DNA from: Nilaparvata lugens
Taxonomy: Eukaryota; Arthropoda; Insecta; Hemiptera; Delphacidae
DNA length: 64,000 bases
Direction of reading: 5' to 3'
Assembly: GCF_014356525.2 (NCBI RefSeq)
Contig: NC_052511.1
Span: forward strand, 16,229,942-16,293,941
The notes below the pieces were generated by a model. The model saw only the letters and a list, made by a program, of their open reading frames with translations, was not told where the DNA came from and searched no databases. Shown piece by piece: positions 25,061 through 37,185 of this stretch. Position 1 is the stretch's first letter. Every line of letters starts with the position of its first letter. A program made the position numbers and the translations under genes.

Positions 25061-26634
25061 AAGTCTTCCTTCGAGAGGCAACTTGAAACACACAGCTTAC
25101 TGGAAAGTCATATTGCACCAGGAAGTAAGTATGGAAGTCCTGATGAGAGGTGGAAAACATATGCGACAAACAAATAATGAGACGGATTTTGTCGTCACGT
25201 CTATAAATTAATTTGAATGCAACCCTGCTTGCTACACTGATGTGATACTGCAGGGTAATAATTAGGTTGAAAGTGATTATACTTTCACAGAATAAAGCGG
25301 TTATATTCAGTTGAACTTATTCAACTTCTGGACAATTAAAAATATTAATTGTACAATCACTTTATCCATTTAGAAGAGAAAGATTGAATCACTGTAAAGT
25401 GATAATATTTGCATTATTTCAACAATATTTACTGTACTCCTGGCCAATTCCATTGCTCTAATAACCGTAAAAGTTTGGTGATTTGACTGGTCCTGGCAAT
25501 AAAATGCCTCTGAAAGTAGCTAATCTAGACTAGTTCAATACATCTTTGTTATTTTTCATTGTATAGATTTTTTCCTCCTACTTTTTCAACACCGATATTC
25601 CATTACATGATTTTTTTCTGTTCTGAAGCATCACAAATAACATCTGGTTGAATGTAGAAAAACATCATTTTTCATTGTCTATAAAGCACCAATTTTCTGT
25701 TGGTTAGATCACATGAAAATATCTGTTCAAATGTGGAGATATATACGCAATTTTTCATCGTGTGTAAGGCACCAATTTCCATTCAAGATACAAACCATCA
25801 TTGAATGACTGCAGGCTAATTTTTCTAACCGGCAACCTATCATTAAATTATTTCCTACAGCAATCGTGAACAATTTTGAATTCTGCACTAAAAAGGAAAA
25901 TAACAACTACCCGGAGAAGATTGCTGGAAGAGGATGATGAAAAAAGACGAAAAGAAATATAAAAAAGAGGAAAGATGCGACAGCGAGAAATGGACTCCGC
26001 CCTCCTACATCACCCCGCATTACCCCCTGTCCACCTCAGAGCTGAAGGTCCTTCATCTAGCCATCAATGCTCAGCCCGCTTCAAATTTCCCGAACGTAAT
26101 AACAGGGATCAATAATTAGATTTATCAATCACTCGAGTGGTATTAATTAACAGTCATTGTCTTCTGTCAGACTAATCCTACGCCTTGTGGCCAGCGACAT
26201 TTTTCATTAGGCATCAACAACCAGACAACATAATGAAATTCGAAACCAGAATAACCTATGAGTATAGCCGGTATTGGGTGATGAACATCTTGAAGCCATG
26301 TTTGGTTCTGTTCTTGGTATACTACGTAACTTCGTTCAAAAGATGCTTGGAGAATAAATTAACTTTGTTGGCATAACAAATCTTGATAATCATAAAATTA
26401 CTAAATGTGGGAGGTAAATCATTTGAATAATAGATTATTTATTGCAGCTCTTATTTGTATACTGTGAGAGTACTGAAATTGAACAATTAATTGGTAAAAT
26501 TCATCATAGTTATAGTTATATCCACAACAAAATATATATTTCAGTTTTTTGAGTCTCCTTCAATTCGACACATTGATAGGCCTCACAGACACATTTTTCT
26601 TCTTCCCTCATTGATAGGCCTCATGCATGATAAT

Positions 26635-27046
26635 ACTAGTAGTTCTGTAAATAGTAGACCTCACGCAGTATTCTCATTCACAAGTACCTGATTGAAACTG
26701 TAGAACTTATGGAAATACAGCAATAGACTGGCTTCTCCACACATCTGTGTAATCACTTGTCAGCTGATTCATGATGAATGATTCTATAGTATGGTTTCTA
26801 CTCCAATATTGGCGTATGAAGGAGGCTCCTTTTTCCTTTTATATTATCCTTGAAATGCAAAATTTCCAAAAACCTTGTATATACGTCGACGCGCAATTGA
26901 AAAAGGAACATACCTGTCAAATTTCATGAAAATCTATTACCGTGTTTCGCCGTGAATGCGCAACATATAGACATATAAGCATTTAAACATTAAGAGAAAT
27001 GCCAAACCGTCGACTTGAAACGTAGACCTCACTTCGCTCGGTCAAA
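26635..27046 (-). mobile_element. Unclassified dispersed element, short copy
   Basis: This is an inverted copy of the element at 34643-35363. In the minus-strand reading it starts 'tgaccgagcgaagtgaggtc' and runs through 'caagtcgacggtttggcatt', 'gcgtcgacgtatata' and 'gcgtgaggtctact'. It ends at 'acagaactactagt', exactly where similarity to the other copy stops. No ORF. The CTAG-T end is compatible with a Helitron terminus, but the other end does not begin with TC, so it is left unclassified. Confidence 0.75.
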
Positions 27047-27049
27047 AAT

Positions 27050-27165
27050 AATGCTACCATGTGACTTGGCTGGCTCAGGTCTGGTGTCAGAGTTTTCAGG
27101 TCGGACCTGATCAATTTCAGAGCTTCTGATATGACCTAATGACTGTTTCTAGGCAGCCGGGACCA
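27050..27165 (+). repeat. Dispersed repeat fragment, pair with 45755-45855
   Basis: Shares 'ggctggctcaggt', 'ggtgtc', 'gagttttcaggtcg', 'atcaatttcag' and 'gacgactgttt/taatgactgttt' with 45755-45855 in the same order and strand. Family unknown. Confidence 0.65.
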
Positions 27166-27437
27166 AAAAATTAACTTGTCCGTTCCGTCCAAAACACTGG
27201 AGTGGCTCGAGAAAGAAATATATCTTTTGATGCATATTTACAGTGATTTACTGATTTGAACAGATGAAAAATTGATGGTCATTCAATGAATTGTTTATCA
27301 ATGTGTATGTCATTTTATTTATGAGATAATAATAGATAACTCATATTAGATTTATAAAAAAAAATAGATAATAAAAATTCAATAGGTGAATAATTTCATT
27401 TTCCAATATAATCATCAGATTTTTCTGGAATTGAATT

Positions 27438-27635
27438 CTATAGTGAGGTCCACGTTATAATGACAGTATTTGATCAACTTTGGTTTTGCTATACTTGTCT
27501 ATCATTCGACAAAGGTCCACAACGAAGACAATTATGTTTTTGACAGTGTAGAAATATAATTAATTAATGCAGACAATGGGCATCGCTATTCTTCTATCTT
27601 TATTCACTGCCATTATAAGGTGGACCACACTATAA
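27438..27635. mobile_element. MITE with about 28-base terminal inverted repeats
   Basis: The left end 'ctatagtgaggtccacgtta' continues 'taatgacagt'. The right end in reverse complement reads 'tatagtgtggtccacctta' then 'taatggcagt'. About 200 bases, no ORF. Related end fragments occur near 14865 and 15270-15386. Target duplication not resolved. Confidence 0.75.
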
Positions 27636-27999
27636 TAGATCTAGTATTCTGTTTTCACATTACAGTAATTGCTCCAGGCTGCACAATTCTTTCCCAACAT
27701 TGAAGCATTATATGGAGCTTTTTTGCCACTACAGCATCACAAATTCCTCTGTGGGTGAAATTTCCAAGTTGTAACAATGGTATGGCAGTTCCGGATTTGT
27801 TCTGATCAACTCCGATAACCTAGTTGATAAAAATCAAGTTATATAACTCTTTTCAGAATCGGGACGATTTTTAATAAAAGCAACACAGTTATGACATTTC
27901 CAGTTTATTAAATATCATTGATTGTAAGCTGAGCATCCTCAACATACGGACAATAAAAATTATTGCGATTTATATCATGTTCAATTACAAGCAACTTCC

Positions 28000-28265
28000 T
28001 GATCCGTTCGGAAGCTCGGGTCACACAGATAACGAACGAGCTGATAAGATGTTTTTTGCCGGTGGGGGAATTTAAAACGGGTTGTGGGACCAGGGTCTAT
28101 TGATTTGGAAGGACTTCCCTAATGCGAGCTCCCTGCGAGGTTTCTTGTCCCTAATAGCTGCCTACGGTCGCCACTATCTCTGGCCACAATACACTGGTCA
28201 CGCTAAATAAATTAGCTCCTCTCGTGAAACTCGCCAGCACAGATAAAAACAGTTCATTTCCCACC
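28000..28265. promoter_or_regulatory. GC-richer non-coding block, candidate cis-regulatory DNA
   Basis: Unique-looking, complex sequence of higher GC within the AT-rich pb intron, without an open frame of interest. A second similar patch follows at about 28430-28560, and another at 29020-29270 with an ATTGG box. Candidate enhancer material by composition only. Confidence 0.25.
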
Positions 28266-31200
28266 TTCGTTTCCTGTTTTTGTACAGCACCCATATATAT
28301 GTGCCCTCGAATTCATTATTTTATTATATTACACCTCCTATTATATACTTTGCAAGTGTTCACCCCAAAGGGACTGATTTGAATATTTACAGTACATATC
28401 CAGGAAGTCGGTGTATGTGGGAGAGTGGCCGTTAGTGGAGTCCCTCCAACACACTGACAAGAAGTGGCGTCTGAAATTCGCGCATAAGACGGTCAGATTC
28501 AACGATGCTTGCTCGGTTGCTCCCTATTAATGCGAGGGTGATGCTCAGATAATACAGTTATGAGATTGCAAGAAAGGCTATTCACACTCCATGATAGAGC
28601 ATGAACGGACTTGCCAACTAGATAGACCCAGATATGAATATGGACAATGAACTCCTCTCAGACTACTTGAGAGATAAACTGTACCCTTTGTAACCCATCA
28701 TAATAAAAACTTCTAACTCTTGAAATGTTATTTTAACACTTTGTTACGAGGAAAACTCCACAAGGCTATTTTATTATTTATCTCCATTATCCATATCATA
28801 GGGTTGTGTGGCAGAGAGGACTTTGAGGTCCTAAGTCCGCCCTTAATAAAGGTAATTGTTCAATCCAATTCTATTATTCAATTTCCATTACAAACATTTA
28901 TAACCCATTCCTTCCCAATACCCATTCTGGTAAACCAGGAAGATACAGCAACAAGCAATTAATATTTTTCCAATTAAAAAATTAATAACCAACGGAGGGG
29001 ACGTTATAAATTGGGCTCTTGTAAACAGGAGATGGTTTTTTCATCTAGCCCCAGCCACAGCCTTCTCAATATCGTCGCCGCTGACAGCAGAGGGGTGATA
29101 TCGCATCGGGGAGCTGAAGGGGAATTTGATATTGCTCTGTGTACCGAAATCGTGTTTTCAATAACGAAATATAGATTTTTCCAACCGCCCCCCGAATATC
29201 AACACTCATTGGTTAGCCCCCAACTCCAATGTGGAGAGGGTGGTAACATTCTTCAACAGCAGCCATATTGAAATTAACTCCTACAACCGCACTCATTACT
29301 AGAGAATACTCAAGTGGGTTTGATCTATCAATCAGTTAACAAAGATACATAGACCTACATTTGCGATTTGGTTGATTATTTCATCTACACATTTTGTTAT
29401 TAGAAATTTCTAGCAAAGTATTCTTGGACTGGGAGTTTCATGGTGAACTTGACAGTAGATTCAGCCAAAAGTATGAGAATAAGATGGATAGTTAACCGCA
29501 GTTTTGAGTACAGTCTGTTATTAATTGATTTTGAAGTTGTAATACTCACTTAATTGTGATTCAATCCAATGATAATGAATTTCGTCATACAGATTAATGT
29601 TTAAAAATGAAAATTTAACTCCCTAAGCGAGGGAAGTAAGTGAGCCAAGAATGCTCATCCCCTCCCCCAACAAATAAGAATTATATTCTCCCAGTTATAA
29701 ATTTAAAACACTAAGAAATAGCACTATCTAGTGAACATTAAATTATGAATGTGAATACTTGAACGTTGAACAAATTCGATAGAATATTAGTTATCTGAAA
29801 AACTAACTATAACGTACTTTTGATAAAACACGATTCATTTATTTACTCTTATGGCTTTAATCAGCAGAGAGATCCTTTCGGATGTTCTGCCTTGCCGTAT
29901 TACCCAATGTCATTTCCTATCAACACTCAAGTTTATAGGTTATGTCTTGGGTTCTTCATTTTTCTCACTAAAAATTTGCACTTTCACTTTCTGAGAAAAT
30001 TTTCACACGATTCATTGAAAGAAAACCTTGATAGAGATTCTATACAAATAAAACTATCAAAGTCATACCTCCCCTCTCCACAATATTGATATTGAACGTT
30101 ATTTACAGGAGGCTTTCCATATTCACAGGTTTTAGAAGAAAGCAAAACATTTTTCCATTTTCATAATGAATAATAATTGATATCTTATGGTGAAGGTTCT
30201 TTTCCACATAACAACTCGATTCACAAGGCTTAACAAACATTGACAACTCGTCTCAGGAATGTGAAAGCTGTAAAAATGCACGATAATTTCGCCTGTGTTT
30301 ATGCACAGCTACTTATGCTGGGAGTTTGAACAGTCTGGCAAGTATTTTCGCGTAAGGTGCTCTTTATGAGTGGACGGATGTAAGTAATGCCTGAAGTTTG
30401 GAGTGTCAGATCCCTCCCAGATCCCTTCTCAACACTCAACTTTGAGCCGGCGTCTCCCGTCTCGTGCCTCGCATAAGTCACTCACATGCAAAGGCTCTCC
30501 TTGTTTAATGTCACTTTCTCCTGTCTTCTCTTATATGCGCATGAGAATCCCACTTACGGATTGGAATTAGTAAATATACTCCATTTGCCAGTTGCACAAA
30601 AGTCGGTCAAAGTGACTTGAATTAATAAATTGATAAGTTATATTCCACTCAATTACCACTTGAAACTAATACTATCGAGTTATTTAAAAAAAATTGGAAC
30701 CATTGAAGAAACACAAACTTTTATTAATTTCACGAGTAGCAATAGTAGTATCATCTGTGATTGGTTCTCGTGAAATTGATGTCGATTTAAATTCAAACTA
30801 CAGGATTTAGATTTTGTATTATTGGATTGCTATATTCAAATTTGTATTATTAATTCCTCCCACAGAGCTGTTAATGATCAAGCTATTGATCTGTCAGTGA
30901 TTGGTGGAGCAGAACTCCTATGTTATGAAAAGGGTCCCAATTCGAATAATAAGAATACAAATCTAAAAAAATGGTCATTTGTTATTATAACAATTCAAAT
31001 TCAATTTCAAAGAAAGAGTTTATTTATTTATTCATTTATTTATTTATACAATATGACAATTTCCATTGAGTCTAACAAGTGGTACAAAACAGTTTGATAG
31101 TTCTGCATGGATTTTAGATTTTGATAACTAGATAATTTAACGTGATGTACAAAATAAGATAAGAATGTTCCAAGTATAACCATACAGCATGCTATAAGCA

Positions 31201-31644
31201 AACAGCTCCATGAAGAAGAGTCAGCACATGCGTCATAAGTGCATCAAGAAGAGATTGATGCTTTCTTGATATATCTATCAAAAGCCACATTTTTCTATTA
31301 GAGTTTTCCTTTGTCATTGATCAGGTCAGAAGCCGAATCAGCATTGTTGAGACCCCAAAAGACTTGAAGCACTGAATGATCTGCTGGTACAGTGTTACGG
31401 TGGTACAGATAGATAAATTACGGTAGAAGTTGGTGAGAGAAAGAACAAGGAAATGGATATGAGTGACAGAATGAGACACGAATATGGGAGGAAAAGAGCT
31501 TAAAAATATGAAGGCGGGAATAGCTGAAAAGAACTAGAATAGAAGGGAACCGACCAAAAGAGCGTATACAAAATGTGAGAAAAGATATAAATCAGTCATT
31601 TGACGAAGAGAAAAGCAAAAAGAGTAAAAAAAGAAATAAAGGTC

Positions 31645-31809
31645 ATTATTATTTAACGAAAATCCTAAATAAATGCTGTAAATCACCCCGAAGACTTCTG
31701 CTACTGCAGACATTGATAACAGGGTTAACAGCTAGAGCGAAATTCGATGAGAACTACTATCCAAAGAAATCTCGATGAGAACTATTTAGGATTCTCGTTA
31801 AATAATAAT
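31645..31809. mobile_element. MITE with about 25-base terminal inverted repeats
   Basis: The left end 'attattatttaacgaaaatc' and the right end in reverse complement 'attattatttaacgagaatc' match with one change and continue into 'ctaaata'. 165 bases, no ORF. The interior 'aaatcaccccgaagacttc' is shared with the decayed copy at 9724-9835. Confidence 0.8.
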
Positions 31810-32107
31810 TATATATTAATTAGTATTTGAATAACCCTATCTAATTCCATCTGTAACAGAAATAAAGGTCAATGGATTAATAAAAACAGATAAGAGAAAA
31901 AGGGTTGAAGAGATGCAAAAATATAGGGAAAAGGATTAGGCTACGTGCTACTTTGTATGAAAATATCAAAGCTGTGGAGACGAATGGAGGGATATGGAAG
32001 AAACAGTGTATGTTGAAGAAGTGAAGAAGGAAAAAAGAGAAAAAGTAAAAGCAGAAGAAGAGAATAGAAGAGAGAAAGATAAAAAATGAGAAGATGAAAA
32101 CAAATAA

Positions 32108-32405
32108 CAAGGAAGGATTGATTGATTGAGTACTTTATTTATGTAGATTACAATATATACTGGCTTATACACTTATATACAATAGCTTACAATACAGCAA
32201 AATTATGGATGAATTTACAAAATATAAATTAAGAAAATAATTATTGAGCTGTATATATTTGTAATATTTGTTACAATTTGTAATAACTATAGATACAATA
32301 GATAATATTGTTATTCATCTACATAAATTGGCGGACCCTTGGACATATCAATGTCCATTCTTTGGAAAGAATACTCGAAGTATCCTTCCCACTAACTCTC
32401 TACCA
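32108..32405 (+). mobile_element. RTE-type LINE 3' UTR fragment (copy 2)
   Basis: From the gattgattgatt run through 'gagtactttatttatgtag', 'attacaatatatactggctt' and 'ggacatatcaatgtccattc' to 'cactaactctctaccaaa'. This is the same sequence, in opposite orientation, as the 3' UTR of the element at 38105-39125. The terminal 150 bases found in the other copies are missing. The purine-rich sequence beyond it (to about 32600) and before it (31860-32100) is simple sequence. Confidence 0.8.
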
Positions 32406-33139
32406 AAAAAGGATAAGAGAAAGGAGAATATATGGTGAAGGAGAAGAGGGAAGAGAGGGAAAGAAGGAGAACAAGGAGAAGTAGAATGAGGAATCAATGA
32501 AGATAAAAATAGGAGACAAAGAAAAGATACAAGGAAGAACGGATAAGAGAGTGCTTGGAGTGGAGAAAGATGAGGGTTGAAAGTGAGGATTAAAACGAGC
32601 TTGCTCATAAGGGTTGACTAACCCCCTTAGTGGTGAGCTCTCAGCCTCTCACCCCCAGACCTCAGCGCATCACTCACTTTGGCACACAGCTACTATATCT
32701 ATATACCTCACACGATAAATACATCATGCGGTCGTTTATATTCACAAGAGGTGAATGGCTGAGATGTTTTCAACGCCTTGCTTGTGGGTCGCGAGTTTTC
32801 GCTACATTCAATAAGAGAGCTGTCTCATGTGTGCAGAGTAGGGCTAATAGACTGTCCCAAATCTGAAGGGAAAAATGTTTCAGAATATTATTTGTGTGAC
32901 ACTGTTGTATTATGTAGAGTAATATTGATATGCGGAGAGGGCGCATCATTAATTGTATAATAATAATTATATCAATTCAAATAGAATACTTTCACTTTGC
33001 ATTTAGTTTTTTCTTTAATTTATGTGAATATTCCTTATTATAGTGATAATGATATGAAGTATTCCTTCTATGTTTGGTTTGAAGAATCTAAATTTAAAAA
33101 TCTATCATGTAAAAATGATTAAGGACTAGAAATTTTGTG

Positions 33140-33290
33140 AATTGAACAACTACAAGGCTTAACCTATTTCGCACTATTTGTAACCTTATCTAAGTTTAGG
33201 AGAGAAATAGCACAAGGTTACCTTATTTTTTCCCTTCCTATCATTTTGATGCTGTATTTATTGTATGAATCAATCAATGAGGAAGCATTC
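33140..33290 (+). mobile_element. RTE-type LINE 3' end fragment (copy 3)
   Basis: Matches 3290-3440 closely: 'acaaggcttaacctatttcg', 'gtaaccttatctaagttt', 'aatagcacaaggttac', 'tatgaatcaatcaatga'. 5'-truncated copy in the pb intron. Confidence 0.75.
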
Positions 33291-33659
33291 TAGATCTTTT
33301 TTTAGATTTTCGGTACAAGATTTTTCAATGATTGAGATTTTTAGGAGCCCTGGAGCTCTAGTGTGAACCTATGATATTAGTTGCTCTAGACTCTAGAAGA
33401 ATAAACAAACAATGATTGAAATGTATTCGCATACAGGCAGCGAATGATATATAAAAACGCTTGTAAACAGTGATAAAGAAGAAAAGAAGGGGGAAAATTG
33501 ATAAAAAATATTTTTTGATCAACTATCAGGTGTACAGGAGACAAAAATTGTTTGAAGAGTGCAATCAAACAAAGTTTGATTTTTGATTAACCATCAGGCC
33601 TACAAATCTAACAGTTCACTGGAGATCAACAGACTTTCAATGTTCCCGCAACCGACTGT

Positions 33660-33740
33660 GTTTGTGAAAGAGGGTGAGTGAGAGGCAGTGATAATGTAAA
33701 AGTGAGAGAGAGGAAAAGCGAGAGAGAAGGTGTGTGTAAG

Positions 33741-33784
<44 letters not shown>

Positions 33785-33960
33785 AGTTTTAACTGAGAGA
33801 TTAAATTAGATTGGAGGTTTTTATTTATGTCTATTACAATAAAGAGAGAGAGAGGAGAGAAATATAAAGCGTGAGAGAGATAGAGTGAAAGAGTATGTGT
33901 GTGAGTGGGAGTGTGGGGAGAGAGACAGTGTGAGAGAACAGAGAGATAGGGAGAACATTT
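33660..33960 (+). repeat. GA-rich tract with GATA microsatellite
   Basis: About 300 bases dominated by gagaga words, including a (gata)n run at about 33742-33770 followed by (ga)n to about 33786. The interruption at 33787-33840 is unique sequence. Such tracts are dense in GAGAG, the binding word of the insect GAGA factor. Functional meaning is only inferred. Smaller GA tracts occur at about 36330-36346 and 39636-39656. Confidence 0.75.
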
Positions 33961-34461
33961 TTGAAGTTAAGCATCCGTACAGTGGGAACGAACAAGCATG
34001 AATGCCCAGAACGGAAACGTAGTACTGTAGTCGTCGAAAGTACGTAAAAAAGGCACGGGAATGAAATAGAAATGGAAGAGACGAGTCAGCAGAGGCAAAA
34101 AACTAGTGGGAGGGTTCTTGGAATTGATTGACAGGTGGCGAGCAACCAATCACAGGACAGGAATACGGATGAGCCAGACCTGTCAATCAAGCTCCCACCA
34201 CTACCACACTGCTCTCTCTTCAATCCTCTCATCTTCTCTCACTCTAGCACCCTCGTTCTCTCACACTTTCTGTCTCTCTCAGCCTGTCCAAAGCAGACAT
34301 CGTCACCCTTTCCCGAAACTCAACCATGACCGGATCCCGTCACTCAGTAGCAGCCTCTGCTAACAAAACGTCATTGACACGAATAGAGTCCAGTACTTTA
34401 TTCAACTCGATGGATAAGAGTTTTCAAATTAATTCTCAGTTATGCTAGTTGTCACGCTGAT

Positions 34462-35012
34462 AGGATGTGGAGGTGTATTGAGGAAACATTAAACATGTTT
34501 TTCATTTGATTTGTTATAATATGCAGGGTTCTGTATTGTTTATTAACTACCAAGTGTAAAATACAATTATTCATGTTATGTATTCGGTACTCACATATGC
34601 GGTCATGCTCGAAAGAGCTTCCATATGAGTAATGTTACTTATTGACCGAGCGAAGTGAGGTCCAAGATTCAAGTCGACGGTTTGGCATTTCTCTTAATGT
34701 TTAAATGTTTGAATGTTTGAATGTTTGAATGTTTGAATGTTTGAATGTTTGAATGTTTGAATGTTTGAATGTTTGAATGTTTGAATGTTTGAATGTTTGA
34801 ATGTTTGAATGTTTGAATGTTTGAATGTTGTGCATTTACGGCGAAACGCGGTAATAGATTTTCATGAAATTTGACATGAGGAGGTGTATTGAGGAAACAT
34901 TAAACATGTTTTTTATTAGATTTGTTATAATATGCAGGGCTCTGTATTGTTTATTAAGTACCATGTGTAAAATACAATTCATGTTATGTACTCGGTACTC
35001 CCATATGCGAAG
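34462..35012 (+). repeat. Direct duplication, about 140 bases, 412 bases apart
   Basis: Positions 34468-34605 and 34880-35008 are near-identical: both contain 'gaggtgtattgaggaaacat', 'taaacatgttttt', 'ttgttataatatgcaggg' and 'tactc.catatgcg'. The second copy lies inside the element listed at 34643-35363, and the first lies just outside it. Confidence 0.85.
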
Positions 35013-35363
35013 ATAGGTTTTGAAGTGGAAATTTCCAATTTGGAATTTTTGGCATGTTGTAATATATCAATTGTATGTTCATTTTTTAATTGCGCGTCGA
35101 CGTATATATACAAGGTTTTTGGGAATTTTGCATTTCAAGGATAATAATTATAAAAGGAAAAAGGAGCCTCCTTCATATTATATACGCCAATATTAGAGTA
35201 AAATCAGACTGTAGAATTATTCATCATAAATCAGCTGACAAGTGATTACACAGATGTGTGGAGAAGCCAGTCTATTGCTGTATTTCCATAAGGTATTTAG
35301 TTTCTATCAGGTACTTGTGGATGAGAAAACTGCGTGAGGTCTACTGTTCACAGAACTACTAGT
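34643..35363 (+). mobile_element. Unclassified dispersed element, long interrupted copy
   Basis: Plus-strand copy of the element at 26635-27046. It begins 'tgaccgagcgaagtgaggtc' and ends 'acagaactactagt', but it is longer for two reasons. One is an expanded octamer array (34696-34829). The other is about 180 extra bases (roughly 34886-35065) that include the duplicated flanking segment. No coding capacity. Confidence 0.75.
34696..34829 (+). repeat. Octamer tandem array (tgtttgaa)n
   Basis: About 16 near-perfect copies of the 8-base unit, the first reading 'aatgttta'. It lies inside the dispersed element. The other copy of that element (26635-27046) has only one or two degenerate units there, so this is a local expansion. 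Confidence 0.95.
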
Positions 35364-36917
35364 TGTAATATTGTTGTAAATAAAATAATGATTATTCGAG
35401 TGATCATTCAAGTTATTCAACTAGAAGGATTATTGGAATGTTAAATTGATTGTTATTGATTGAGAATAAATCATACAAGGTGTACCAGAATACCATAATT
35501 ATAATTATTCTCATTCAAAAGCCTTGTCATCACTTCTTTTGAAGCGATATACTTGATTTTATCTCGGCTTCTCCACAATCACTACACTACATTGACAACC
35601 TCGACATCAAAATTCATTATATATTCACAATATTATATTAACCTGACAATGGTCTCATTGCCCGATTTTTTCTTCGACTACCTATGTATTTGTGTGCGTC
35701 TATATATGCCATACGCTAATAATAATAATATACTTCTTTTGAATTACCGTAATTGAAAGTTGCAGACATATTTGAGTACTGAGATCGAAACTTCTGTCTG
35801 AATTATTATTCACTGTTGCTGATGTATCGATATGGAGCCCATTAAACCTAGGGTAGGCGAATTTTCTATTTGAAAAGTATTTATTTAACCAAGCATCCAA
35901 ATTAGACTGAAACGTGGAAACAACAACTTGAAATCTAACTTCTTATCCTTATCAAGATTATTTCTTCAAAAATATGTCCCAATTCACGAATCATCACAGA
36001 TTCCACCTCCAAAGAATTGAATACGATTTGCTTTATATGACGACTTGACTCAGAAATCATACATGAAATCACTGAATCAAAATTGCTTAAATTTTTTCTC
36101 AATTTAACTTGAAATAGAGATAAAAGTATGATTTATCAAAAATTGTAAGCGATTGAAGAAATAATGGCCACGTACTCATAGAACTACAAAAATAAGATTG
36201 AAGAGGATAAAATAAAATACAGAATACCGAAAAAAGAGGTGATGTAGTATTGTAATTATCCATGACAATTTCATGATAGAGTAGAGGTAGTACTGTTATT
36301 GTATGATATTTGTCACTTTTCCTTAAGATCAAGGAGAGAGAGAGAGAAGATATAGTGTGGGAAGGAAAGGCTATGACAGTGCGCAGGGAGAGAGAAAGCA
36401 GAAGTTTGAAACAGCGGTGTGTGGCCTAACAAACTCTGACAACGAAAAACAGCACCTCACAACAATTCACCGGAAAGGAAAAGGAAAACAACATCGAAAC
36501 AAGCCTGAAGCGATAATAGGCTGACCACTAATATTGCTTGCCTTGATGGCGGTGTGCTTGAAGTTCCAAAGACGCCGACATCCATCCAATCCGAAGCCAA
36601 AATCACACAGTCTCCCAAGTTTTCAAGTTCAACACTTCACTCTCTCAAACCATGTTCTGCCAGCGGCTTATGTCAAACTGTCACTCAAAACGTCGACATG
36701 TCTGTGCTCAACTGCCGGTATTACCATATTTTAATAATGCGTTTTACGAGTTGCAGGCTGAGTATGCTGCTTATAGGGCGGCACATCATATTGCATCCTT
36801 GCTGAATAACCAGCCTTCTTGAGAATGCCACACTGAAGAGGTGGGAAATCCATTGATTTCATAGATTATGAGGTAAGAAGAACCGCTTCCACTTTTTTCT
36901 CAAGTTGTGAGTTGAAT

Positions 36918-37185
36918 CATAGAGAAACAATAGCGTAAGTAGATATCCCATGGTATAGGGCGTTTATGTCGCAACTTTTATCACAAGCCGATAGTTCCTG
37001 TAATTCTTTCCCGTGAAGCTGTGTGACACTGGTAGTCTCTCATATTGTGCCGTTCATACACTCTCACCCCAACAAAACAGTAAGAGTCGACAATAATCAA
37101 TAGTAATCGGCTTGAGACATAAAAAAGCTGCGACATAAACGTCCTATACCATGGGATATCTACCTACGCTATTGTTTCTCTATGG
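36918..37185. mobile_element. MITE with about 68-base inverted ends and 6-base target duplication
   Basis: The left end 'catagagaaacaatagcgta' continues through 'gatatcccatggtatagg' and 'cgtttatgtcgca'. The right end is its reverse complement with few changes. The element is flanked by TTGAAT at 36912-36917 and again at 37186-37191, a plausible direct target duplication. 268 bases, no ORF. Superfamily not assigned. Confidence 0.85.

Noticed and set aside
34696..34829. Regular repeats that could be mistaken for a CRISPR array
   Set aside because: The 8-base units are directly adjacent with no spacers, in a eukaryotic intron.
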